Of a DNA stretch of 33,718 nt, positions 27,185-33,718 are shown piece after piece; within the stretch, counting starts at the first letter, position 1, and the number at the start of each line of letters is the position of its first letter. The stretch is from contig CACPHU010000012.1 in NCBI GenBank assembly GCA_902633855.1, forward strand, positions 1-33,718. Direction: 5' to 3'. The DNA is from an uncultured OCS116 cluster bacterium. Lineage in GTDB: Bacteria; Pseudomonadota; Alphaproteobacteria; Rhizobiales; TMED25. The notes under the pieces are model-generated. The model saw only the letters and a program-made list of their open reading frames with translations, had not been told where the DNA came from and made no database searches. The translations under genes and the position numbers were made by a program.

Positions 27185-28621
27185 TCAACTCACGTGCTTT
27201 TGAAGTATTTTCCTTGTAGTTTCAGAATATCGTATTTTAGATTTTATTGAATATAGCTGACTCGATGCCTTTTTACGCGTTTCAATCTCATCGACTATTC
27301 GTGGTGCATACCTAAACTTTTTTGTTTCACATTTCCATGGCTCATGTATGTAATCAATTGGGCAGTCCTGAAGTTCTTTTACCCATCTTTTAATAAAAAC
27401 ACCATCCTTGTCTTGATCGTAGCTTTGTTTGATTGGATTATATATACGAATTGTATTAATACCTGTCGTTCCCGATTGCATTTGTATTTGTGAGTAGTGG
27501 ATCCCAGGCTCATAATCAGTAAAAATATTTGATAAATGATGCGCAAATTTTCTCCAATCAAGCCATAAATTATTGCTTGCAAAACTAACAAGCATTGCTC
27601 TCATTCTAAAATTAATCCAACCAGTTTTTATTAATGATCGCATGCAGGCATCAATAAGGGGGAAACCTGTCTGACCATCTCTCCATGCCTGGTAAAAGTC
27701 TTCATTGAATGAATCATTTCTTATACTGTCGTAAGCCTCATGAAGATTTTGACTTTCGATATTTGGCTGATCTTCAAGTTTTTGAATGAAGTGTGACCTC
27801 CATCTAAGCCGACTTTTGAAAGCGTTAATAGAACGAAGATTTATAATATTCACATTTTCTCTATTGGCCTTAAAATTATCTGTTGCGCATTTAGTGAAAT
27901 GGAAAACTTGCTTAAGTGAAATATTTCCAAAAGCCAGATGTGTAGATAATCTCGAGCATGACTCATGCGAGTATAATGGAGATGATATATTTTTAGAATA
28001 ATCATAAGATCTTGATGTAAGGAAGCTATCAATTACATCATGTGCTTCTTTTTCACCACCTATTTGTATGTAGGGGCATCCTATCGATTTTATATCTAGA
28101 TCATCTGCGCTTGGTAATTTTTCAGATTTTATATTTATATTATTTAGCTTGTCTGGCTTACCAATAGGTGCTTTATTGACCTCTTGATAAAACATTTTAG
28201 ACCAAGATTTTCTATCATTTAATCCTCTAAATACACCATTGACTTGAATTTCTTGCCATTTCACATTTTTTTTATCGAACATTGTTCGTAACTTTATATC
28301 TCTTTGGTAAGTCCAATTATTCCACGTTTCTTCATGGGACCAAATAGTTTCAACTGCATACTTCTCGATTAGCTCTGAAAAGATCTGCTCCGCATCGCCA
28401 ACTCTTATTATTAATTTTTGCCCTAAATCATGTAATGCAGAATTTAAATCTGTGATTGAGTCTGTTAAAAACTTATAGTGTCGATCACTAACATCTGGTT
28501 GCTTCCAAAAGTCTCTCTCAACAATATAAAGTGGTATTACCTTATTTTTTTTAGAAGCCCAATATAGGGGTTCATGATCATTGACCCTTAGATCTCTTTT
28601 AAACCATACTATATCAGTCAT
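27185..28621 (-). CDS. Photolyase/cryptochrome family flavoprotein, divergent clade
   Basis: A 478-residue protein. The N-terminal alpha/beta photolyase domain begins IVWFKRDLRVNDHEPLYWA. The FAD-binding helical domain includes GFPLIDACMRSLIKTGWINFRMRAMLVSF and LWLDWRKFAHHL, then RIYNPIKQSYDQDKDGVFIKRWV. Against E. coli PhrB (from memory) the first two Trp-chain positions (W306 in AWRDGQ, W359 in LDWRKF) are kept. The region around W382 reads HYSQIQMQSGTTGIN and has no Trp, so the usual flavin-proximal Trp seems replaced. It is probably a light-dependent DNA repair enzyme or photoreceptor; which one is open. It lies 11 bases downstream of the monooxygenase gene, so it is likely cotranscribed. 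No iron-sulfur C-terminus is visible. Confidence 0.85.
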   Translation of the reverse strand: MTDIVWFKRDLRVNDHEPLYWASKKNKVIPLYIVERDFWKQPDVSDRHYKFLTDSITDLNSALHDLGQKLIIRVGDAEQIFSELIEKYAVETIWSHEETWNNWTYQRDIKLRTMFDKKNVKWQEIQVNGVFRGLNDRKSWSKMFYQEVNKAPIGKPDKLNNINIKSEKLPSADDLDIKSIGCPYIQIGGEKEAHDVIDSFLTSRSYDYSKNISSPLYSHESCSRLSTHLAFGNISLKQVFHFTKCATDNFKANRENVNIINLRSINAFKSRLRWRSHFIQKLEDQPNIESQNLHEAYDSIRNDSFNEDFYQAWRDGQTGFPLIDACMRSLIKTGWINFRMRAMLVSFASNNLWLDWRKFAHHLSNIFTDYEPGIHYSQIQMQSGTTGINTIRIYNPIKQSYDQDKDGVFIKRWVKELQDCPIDYIHEPWKCETKKFRYAPRIVDEIETRKKASSQLYSIKSKIRYSETTRKILQKHVS

Positions 28622-28632
28622 TATTTGTCGTA

Positions 28633-28935
28633 TTATATAACTACAGAATATTCAACAAGGTGGGGTGGACCAAGGTATAAATCAGAATGTTTTCCGGCAT
28701 CTTTGTGGGCTAGCCGAAATGACTCGGAGTGCACCCAATTATAAAATGACTCTTGGCTATCCCAGGTACTATGTGACGCATACATTGTATGGTCAGAATG
28801 GGTGTGACCCTTAATTAAATGAAAATCTAAGAAACCAGGAACACCTTCAAGATGGCTGTCACGGTTTCTCCAAACCTCTTCAAATTCTTCTTCACGACCT
28901 ATTTTGATCTTAAAATTATTCATAACTATATGCAT
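28633..28935 (-). CDS. IsdG/HmoB-like antibiotic biosynthesis monooxygenase-domain protein
   Basis: A 100-residue ABM-fold protein (ferredoxin-like dimer). The residues equivalent to the Asn-Trp-His catalytic triad of IsdG-type heme oxygenases appear as N7, W67 (FYNWVHS) and H77 (FRLAHKDAG). The family core EEEFEEVWRNRDSHLEGVPGFLDFHLIKG is clear. Heme degradation to release iron is therefore a good hypothesis, although many ABM proteins do other oxidations. The frame opens earlier, at 29040, inside the upstream gene. GAGG five bases before the ATG at 28935 and the family N-terminus decide the start. It follows the deacetylase-like gene by 70 bases and precedes the photolyase-like gene by 11. 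Confidence 0.82.
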   Translation of the reverse strand: MHIVMNNFKIKIGREEEFEEVWRNRDSHLEGVPGFLDFHLIKGHTHSDHTMYASHSTWDSQESFYNWVHSESFRLAHKDAGKHSDLYLGPPHLVEYSVVI

Positions 28936-29005
28936 AATATCCTCAATTGTTATAGTATATATATGCACCAACCTTAAACTTGCAACCCGCTTGCATTTTG
29001 ATAGA

Positions 29006-29920
29006 TCATGCCTTGGAAGTAAATATTTGGGCAGCTGCATGGAAAATTAGGGTATGCCTTTCAGCGAGTTCAATATTATCAGTCGAATATCCACCACCAA
29101 TGACGGTTGCAATTGGTATGTCTTTGCTCTTAAAAAAATTGAGCACCTCTAAGTCCCTCTCAAGTATGCATTTACTGCTAATGTTTAATCGACCTAATTT
29201 ATCATTTTCATGGACGTCCACGCCAGCATCATACAATACCAGATCTGGCTCGATATTTTTAATGCATGTAGCGAGGGCAAATTTAATTTTTTCAAGGTAA
29301 TTTTCATCAGAAATTTTATCATCTAGGCCAATATCTAAATCACTTTTTGCTTTTAGACTTGGAAAATTATTTGAGGCATGGACAGAGCAGGTAAAAATAT
29401 TTGTTTCATTTTTACAAATTTCAGCAGTCCCATCTCCTTGGTGAACATCACAATCAATAATTAAGACTTTTTTGCATTTACCATCAGAAATTATATTTTT
29501 AGCAGCATACGCCAAATCATTGTAAACACAGAAACCTGAACCATAATTTGCGTGAGCGTGATGTGTGCCGCCCGCAAGGTGGCAAGCAATACCATTAATG
29601 AGTGCTAGTTTTGCGGCAAGATAAGTTCCATTAACCGCTAAGTATGAGCGCTTTGATAAGGTTTCTGACCAGGGAAGGCCGAGTATTTTTTCCTCTTTGT
29701 TAGATAAATTTCCATTCTTTATCTTACTAATGTAATCACGTGTATGCACTTCTGTAAGCTGGCTATCTTCTGCTGCATTTGGTACAAAGACTTCAGCAGA
29801 TTTTGCTAACTCTGAGTCAATTAAAAGAGTATATAAGTCACCAAATTTAGATGATGAGAATCTATGATTTTTTGGTAAAGGGATGTCGTAATCCTTATGA
29901 AAGATCCATGGTATTTTCAT
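29006..29920 (-). CDS. Histone deacetylase family amidohydrolase
   Basis: A 304-residue zinc-dependent deacetylase of the bacterial HDAC/acetylpolyamine amidohydrolase superfamily. The active-site pair is H120/H121 (GGTHHAHANYGSGFCVYND). The zinc ligands are D158 and H160 (DCDVHQGDGT) and D240 (HENDKLG). The transition-state tyrosine is Y278 (GGGYSTD). All key residues are present, so it should be active on an acetylated amine such as a polyamine, small amide or protein lysine; the substrate is not readable. It is probably the first gene of a minus-strand group with the monooxygenase and photolyase-like genes. No clear Shine-Dalgarno. Confidence 0.88.
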   Translation of the reverse strand: MKIPWIFHKDYDIPLPKNHRFSSSKFGDLYTLLIDSELAKSAEVFVPNAAEDSQLTEVHTRDYISKIKNGNLSNKEEKILGLPWSETLSKRSYLAVNGTYLAAKLALINGIACHLAGGTHHAHANYGSGFCVYNDLAYAAKNIISDGKCKKVLIIDCDVHQGDGTAEICKNETNIFTCSVHASNNFPSLKAKSDLDIGLDDKISDENYLEKIKFALATCIKNIEPDLVLYDAGVDVHENDKLGRLNISSKCILERDLEVLNFFKSKDIPIATVIGGGYSTDNIELAERHTLIFHAAAQIFTSKA

Positions 29921-30022
29921 TCTATATATATGTTTGAAAATTTATAAAAAGTAAATTTAAAAAACAAATATTCAAGTGCCTTTTTAAAGAGACTTTATTA
30001 GATAGTTGACTGTATCACCTAT

Positions 30023-30051
30023 TTGCTCAATCACTGTGTCTATGCTATAAG
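30023..30051 (+). promoter_or_regulatory. Candidate sigma-70 promoter of the carboxyltransferase-like gene
   Basis: TTGCTC (30023-30028), a 17-base spacer and TATAAG (30046-30051) give a start near 30058, about 30 bases before the ATG at 30088. The -10 matches five of six positions; the -35 only its TTG. The gap 29921-30087 separates two divergent genes, so promoters are expected here. I did not find a good match for the minus-strand gene. Confidence 0.4.
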
Positions 30052-30087
30052 CTATTTGTATGTCAAACTCAGTTAGGTTCTTTTAAA

Positions 30088-32004
30088 ATGAAACTCATAC
30101 GTTTTCATGATGTTCTCAGAGATGGTATTCAATCATTGATGGGTACAAATCCATCTGCGGATGAGATAATTCAAGCATATCCAACTGCTCATCAAACAAA
30201 TTGTGATATGGTGCAAACAGCAGGTGGAACCTTTTTTGACCTATTTGCAAAAAAGGGTCGTGATGAGTGGGCTGAGGTTGAAAAGATTATTACCCACTTT
30301 AGTAAGCATAATGTAAAGCAATCGGCGCTAGTAAGAGGAGATTTTCTATTCGGTTATGAACCATATTCATATGACGTGGTAGAAGGAGTTATTCTAGAAT
30401 TTGCAAAAATGGGAATAAATGTTTTCCATAACTTTCATGGTATGAATGACCATATACCTCTCATTGGTGTGTGTGAGGCCGTAAAAAAAGCACAAGAAAA
30501 GGGTTATAATGTGATAGCGAATGGGACTATCTGCATTGAAGATAACCCTAATATAACTATTTCTAATTGTCTGAAATTTGCAAAAAAGTTAGTGGATCTT
30601 GGACATGAGGGCTTTTATTTAAAATCTGCAAGTGGAAGATTGAATCCCGAATTCGTATATATGTTAACATCGCAATTAATAAATAGGTTTCCTGATCAGG
30701 AAATTACTATTCATGCACACTCCACATATGGAGAGGCGCCCGCTTGTTATATCTCCGCAATTCTTGCAGCGTTATTAAATAACAAACCTATAACAATTGA
30801 TGTTCAGCATCCCGCACTTTCAGGCTCTACTGCGCAACCTAGTATGACAAAAATGGCAGAGCTAGTAGCTAACTACCCAGATCCAAGTGTAAATATCCAT
30901 GCGCCAGAGTTAAATAAGAAAGCAATCAAGGACAGTCTAGAGTCACTTTTAAGATTAAGATTCCGTTACAGGGAATACGAAACTGCATATGATAAGCCAC
31001 TCTTGGATACAATGTATGAGGCGAGGGTACCGGGCGGTGCATCTTCTACGCTTAAATCGATACCGGGTCTTGTCGATAACCTCGCTAGAATTCTAGAACT
31101 TGAAAATGAGTCAGATAAATGGGAAAAAATACAATCTCATATATATAAACAACAGAGAAAAATACTGAAGGACTTAGGTGAACCGACTCAAGTAACTCCA
31201 TATGCTGCAAATACTACAGGGCAGGCTGCAATATCTCTATGGAATGTTTTAGAGGGTAGAGATCCATACTCAACATTGTATCCTGGAATAATAAATTACT
31301 TGAGTGGAATGCATGGGATGGTTCCAGATACTGTGAATAAGGAGCTGGTATCTAAAGCGCTCGATCAGAAAGGGTTTAAAAAAGTTGTTGAATATCAAAG
31401 CTCAACAAAGAGGGCAAATATGTTAAAAAAAGCTGAGAGTGACCTGATTGACGCGGGTATTGCGTGCCCCACAACACGCCAGAAGCTCTCGTACCTTCTG
31501 CTTGGAGATATCGATCATATTTTGGCAGTCCATAATGGGGATAACAAGCCGCAAACTCCACCGGATCTCCCATTCTATGCATCTGAGCCAGTTTCATTAG
31601 AAAAAAAGAAATTATCTTCAGATGGAAAAACTTATTTGTTTGATATAAGAGATGCCATAACATCTATTGGTGGCATACCAGTTCTTCAAGAAATTGCAGA
31701 GAGAACCTTACATTTAAAACAATTAAATGATGGCCACTATATTTTTCCTGATAGTTACAGTGATTTAGGAAAAATTTGGTTTGATATTAATATGAAGAAG
31801 CTCACGAAAATAATTGATTCTATTGAACAAAATATGATTAATAGTGGCTTTAACTCATTGCAGGTTGAGAGCTTTACAAAACAGCAGGGACATTTAACAA
31901 TTTTTGAATGTATCAGAGAGGTGCTTAATAATAGAGGTGAAGGTTTATTTGAATATTTCTATGAACTGTATGAAGAGAAAATAGTTACTGGTAAGGCTGA
32001 GTAA
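30088..32004 (+). CDS. Carboxyltransferase-like protein related to pyruvate carboxylase subunit B / OadA, without biotin domain
   Basis: A 638-residue protein. Residues 1-290 form an HMGL-like TIM barrel and about 300-500 a PYC/OADA-like domain. Compared from memory with Rhizobium etli pyruvate carboxylase, the metal and pyruvate residues are kept: R11, D12 and Q15 (LRDGIQS), R83 (LVRGDFLFGY), the carboxylated-lysine position K179 (YLKSASG), and H209/H211 (IHAHSTYG). The catalytic-Thr motif PGGQYTN reads PGGASST here, giving Ser320. The usual FDALND loop is FHGMND. No biotinyl Met-Lys-Met motif occurs at the C-terminus, and no biotin carboxylase or carrier gene is adjacent. The enzyme may use a carrier encoded elsewhere, or catalyse a non-biotin reaction. 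It lies upstream of urtA but probably on its own transcript. Confidence 0.78.
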   Translation: MKLIRFHDVLRDGIQSLMGTNPSADEIIQAYPTAHQTNCDMVQTAGGTFFDLFAKKGRDEWAEVEKIITHFSKHNVKQSALVRGDFLFGYEPYSYDVVEGVILEFAKMGINVFHNFHGMNDHIPLIGVCEAVKKAQEKGYNVIANGTICIEDNPNITISNCLKFAKKLVDLGHEGFYLKSASGRLNPEFVYMLTSQLINRFPDQEITIHAHSTYGEAPACYISAILAALLNNKPITIDVQHPALSGSTAQPSMTKMAELVANYPDPSVNIHAPELNKKAIKDSLESLLRLRFRYREYETAYDKPLLDTMYEARVPGGASSTLKSIPGLVDNLARILELENESDKWEKIQSHIYKQQRKILKDLGEPTQVTPYAANTTGQAAISLWNVLEGRDPYSTLYPGIINYLSGMHGMVPDTVNKELVSKALDQKGFKKVVEYQSSTKRANMLKKAESDLIDAGIACPTTRQKLSYLLLGDIDHILAVHNGDNKPQTPPDLPFYASEPVSLEKKKLSSDGKTYLFDIRDAITSIGGIPVLQEIAERTLHLKQLNDGHYIFPDSYSDLGKIWFDINMKKLTKIIDSIEQNMINSGFNSLQVESFTKQQGHLTIFECIREVLNNRGEGLFEYFYELYEEKIVTGKAE

Positions 32005-32085
32005 GATCGAAATTTCTGGTTAATTATTAAACTATTAATCACCTCCCATGCACAGATCTTAGTCACTATATTAATAAAATACGTA

Positions 32086-32125
32086 GATTTTTTTATATTT
32101 GATTTTTTTATATTTGATTTTTTTT
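32086..32125 (+). repeat. AT-rich 15-bp tandem repeat upstream of the urt operon
   Basis: The 15-base unit GATTTTTTTATATTT occurs twice in tandem (32086-32100 and 32101-32115). It is followed by a partial third copy, GATTTTTTTT (32116-32125). It abuts the dyad at 32126. The T runs repeat every 15 bases, not every 10-11, so strong in-phase bending is not expected. Slippage at the T runs is likely. Confidence 0.85.
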
Positions 32126-32166
32126 CTATACTCATCAAATGCACTGTAGAACGTTTGTGAGTATAG
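32126..32166 (+). promoter_or_regulatory. Imperfect dyad, candidate upstream activator site for urtA
   Basis: CTATACTCATCAAA (32126-32139) and TTTGTGAGTATAG (32154-32166) are inverted repeats that match except for one extra T, around a 14-base centre. The centre lies about 115 bases before the expected sigma-54 transcription start, the usual distance for an enhancer-binding activator such as NtrC. The sequence is not a good NtrC consensus, although TGCAC occurs in the centre. It could instead form an RNA hairpin near the end of the upstream gene, but no T run follows. Confidence 0.5.
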
Positions 32167-32235
32167 CTTTACTTAGTATTCATTTTATTCCTAAAATATA
32201 CTTTTGTTAAATTTAGAAAAGGTATTTTTCTATGT

Positions 32236-32251
32236 TGGCATGGTTTTTGCA
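32236..32251 (+). promoter_or_regulatory. Sigma-54 (RpoN) -24/-12 promoter of the urt operon
   Basis: TGGCATG, four bases, TTGCA matches the sigma-54 consensus TGGCAYG-N4-TTGCW. The GG of the -24 element (32237-32238) and the GC of the -12 element (32249-32250) have exactly ten bases between them, as required. The expected start is near 32262, leaving a leader of about 40 bases before urtA. Sigma-54 promoters need an ATP-driven activator. For urea transport this is normally NtrC, so induction under nitrogen limitation is the natural reading. Confidence 0.85.
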
Positions 32252-32302
32252 TTTAGGTAATTGTCTAATAAATATTAATCATAAATAGAAAGGATATATT
32301 AA

Positions 32303-33577
32303 ATGAAAAAGTTATACACACTCATAGCAACTATTTTGTTGTGTGTCGGTGTTAGCAACGCAAATGCTGAAAAGATAAAAGTAGGTGTTTTGCACTCCCT
32401 ATCAGGAACAATGGCAATTAGTGAAACTACATTAAAAGATACTGTCTTGATGATGGTGGAAAAGCAAAATGAAGCAGGTGGACTACTTGGTATGGAATTA
32501 GAGGCAGTAGTTGTTGACCCCGCTTCAGACTGGCCTCTATTCGCTGAAAAAACACGAGAGCTTATCGAAGTTCACGATGTTGATGTGATATTCGGGTGTT
32601 GGACTTCCGTGTCGCGAAAATCTGTACTTCCTGTTATTGAAGAGCTGAATGGACTGTTATTCTACCCTGTTCAATATGAAGGTGAAGAGTCTTCAAAAAA
32701 TGTTTTCTACACTGGAGCGGCGCCAAATCAACAGGCAATACCAGCTGTTGATTATTTCATGAATGATCTTGGTGTAGAAAGATTTGTTTTAGCAGGTACT
32801 GACTATGTCTACCCACGAACAACAAACAAAATACTGGAAGAGTATTTACTATCAAATGGTGTAGCGGCGGATGATATAATGATAAATTATACCCCATTTG
32901 GTCACTCCGATTGGCAGACAATTGTCGCAGATATCAAAGAGTTTGGAACTGCCGGTAAAAAAACAGGTGTTATTTCTACTATCAATGGTGATGCCAATGT
33001 ACCATTTTACAAAGAGCTTGGTAATGTGGGAATAGACGCTACAGAAATACCTGTGGTTGCTTTTTCTGTTGGTGAAGAAGAATTGGCTGGGTTGGATACC
33101 GCACCTCTCGTTGGACACTTGGCGGCATGGAATTATTTCATGAGTGCGGAGGCTGATATAAATGATGAAATGATTGATGCATGGCATGAATTTACTGAGA
33201 ATCCTGATCGTACATTTAACGATCCAATGGAAGCGACAGTTATTGGATTCAATATGTGGGCTAAAGCCGTTGAAATTGCAGGTACAACTGAGGTTGATGA
33301 TGTGAGACCATCAATGTATGGGCTTACCGTTCCAAACTTAACAGGTGGAACCGCAGTCATGAACACAAACCACCACTTAACGAAGCCAGTTCTCATTGGA
33401 GAGATTCTTGATGATGGTCAGTTTGAAATAGTTTACGAAACACCAGCAGGTGTTATTGGAGACGCATGGACAGACTACCTACCAGAGTCATCAGTGATCG
33501 TTGCAGATTGGACTTCACCAGTAAGTTGCGGTAATTATAATATTACGACCGGTGAGTGTTCAGGTCAAAACTACTAA
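32303..33577 (+). CDS. urtA: Urea ABC transporter substrate-binding protein
   Basis: A 424-residue periplasmic binding protein. Residues 1-22 form a signal peptide ending ANA. The mature domain starts EKIKVGVLHSLSGTMAISETTLKD, the characteristic UrtA start. FGCWTSVSRKSVLPVIEE, FYPVQYEGEE and NYTPFGHSDWQTIVADIK are further family blocks, so urea is much more likely than a branched-chain amino acid. The C-terminus is unusual, with a cysteine pair in SCGNYNITTGEC. AAAGGA eight bases before the ATG is a good ribosome site. It is first in the operon, with urtB 27 bases downstream, and is driven by the sigma-54 promoter. Confidence 0.95.
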   Translation: MKKLYTLIATILLCVGVSNANAEKIKVGVLHSLSGTMAISETTLKDTVLMMVEKQNEAGGLLGMELEAVVVDPASDWPLFAEKTRELIEVHDVDVIFGCWTSVSRKSVLPVIEELNGLLFYPVQYEGEESSKNVFYTGAAPNQQAIPAVDYFMNDLGVERFVLAGTDYVYPRTTNKILEEYLLSNGVAADDIMINYTPFGHSDWQTIVADIKEFGTAGKKTGVISTINGDANVPFYKELGNVGIDATEIPVVAFSVGEEELAGLDTAPLVGHLAAWNYFMSAEADINDEMIDAWHEFTENPDRTFNDPMEATVIGFNMWAKAVEIAGTTEVDDVRPSMYGLTVPNLTGGTAVMNTNHHLTKPVLIGEILDDGQFEIVYETPAGVIGDAWTDYLPESSVIVADWTSPVSCGNYNITTGECSGQNY

Positions 33578-33604
33578 TTTTGATCGTAATAGTAGTAACT
33601 ACAT

Positions 33605-33718
33605 ATGAGAAATCTTCCAAATTTCATAGTTATGCTATTTATTATTTTGTGTGTAGGATCTTCGCAGTCCTACACACAAACATTAGAAGAAGTCCTTAGT
33701 GCATTACCTAAGGCAAAA
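33605..33718 (+). CDS. urtB: Urea ABC transporter permease UrtB, N-terminal part (partial)
   Basis: The first 38 codons of a gene that runs off the right edge. It has an N-terminal hydrophobic signal segment (IVMLFIILCVGSS) followed by SYTQTLEEVLSALPKAK. This resembles the short helical periplasmic region that precedes the permease helices in UrtB proteins. Identification rests mostly on position directly behind urtA, since the permease domain is outside the window. No strong ribosome site is visible before the ATG. Confidence 0.72.
   Translation, partial: MRNLPNFIVMLFIILCVGSSQSYTQTLEEVLSALPKAK

Noticed and set aside
28936-29040. Longer start for the IsdG-like protein
   Set aside because: The added 35 residues overlap the deacetylase gene and precede the conserved fold. 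GAGG is correctly placed before 28935, which also restores N7/W67/H77 numbering.
30088-32004. Urea or guanidine carboxylase role because urtA is next
   Set aside because: Urea carboxylases use a different carboxyltransferase domain type and a fused biotin carboxylase. Adjacency alone is not evidence, and the sigma-54 promoter lies after this gene.
32126-32166. Rho-independent terminator of the carboxyltransferase-like gene
   Set aside because: The stem has a bulge and a 14-base loop, and is followed by CTTTACTT, not a T run. It lies 120 bases past the stop. Kept only as an alternative reading of the dyad.
1-33718. CRISPR array, tRNA, rRNA, transposase or phage genes
   Set aside because: Looked for in all gaps and frames. 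No spaced repeats, cloverleaf sequences, IS-type inverted ends or integrase/transposase motifs were seen.

Overview
The window looks like chromosomal DNA of an AT-rich, probably marine alphaproteobacterium. The evidence is gene content and order. A compact, uninterrupted 14-gene complex I operon has alphaproteobacterial-looking subunits with separate NuoC and NuoD. It runs directly into birA, RNase J, a DUF1467 protein, a short prolyl-tRNA synthetase without the editing insertion, and lolC-lolD. I cannot name the genus. By eye roughly two thirds of the bases are A or T.

Layout. 1-1356: the tail of an unknown gene, a secreted DsbA/Com1-type thiol oxidoreductase and a membrane-anchored Sel1-repeat protein. 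1394-2059: a glutathione S-transferase on the minus strand, ending in a strong terminator hairpin. 2180-22158: one long plus-strand block, nuoABCDEFGHIJKLMN-birA-rnj-DUF1467-proS-lolC-lolD. Gaps are tiny or genes overlap, so it reads as one or a few coupled transcripts. Complex I pumps protons using NADH, and the genes behind it are housekeeping: biotin attachment, RNA decay, translation and lipoprotein export. 22155-23906: cysteine synthase and an unknown lipoprotein, both minus strand.

24024-27180 is the accessory part. It holds a secreted heparin-lyase-I-like polysaccharide lyase, a secreted disulfide-rich protein of unknown function with a calcium-loop motif, an integral membrane acyltransferase starting at TTG, and a very basic 36-residue protein. 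A surface or polysaccharide role for the block is only an inference. 27185-29920 is a minus-strand group: histone-deacetylase-family amidohydrolase, an IsdG-like monooxygenase with an intact Asn-Trp-His triad, and a photolyase-family protein from a divergent clade.

30088-32004 encodes a 638-residue carboxyltransferase-like protein related to pyruvate carboxylase subunit B. It has no biotin domain and no biotin carboxylase partner in view. The last 1.7 kb begins a urea ABC transporter operon (urtA, start of urtB). urtA is preceded by a textbook sigma-54 promoter with an imperfect dyad about 115 bases upstream of the expected transcription start, which suggests nitrogen-controlled urea uptake.

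I saw no tRNA, rRNA, CRISPR array, insertion sequence or phage gene. No gap between genes exceeds 300 bases; the longest, 32005-32302, contains the urt regulatory elements. The best candidates for something undescribed are the orphan carboxyltransferase-like enzyme, the basic mini-protein, the secreted calcium-loop protein and the photolyase-like protein lacking the usual flavin-proximal tryptophan.
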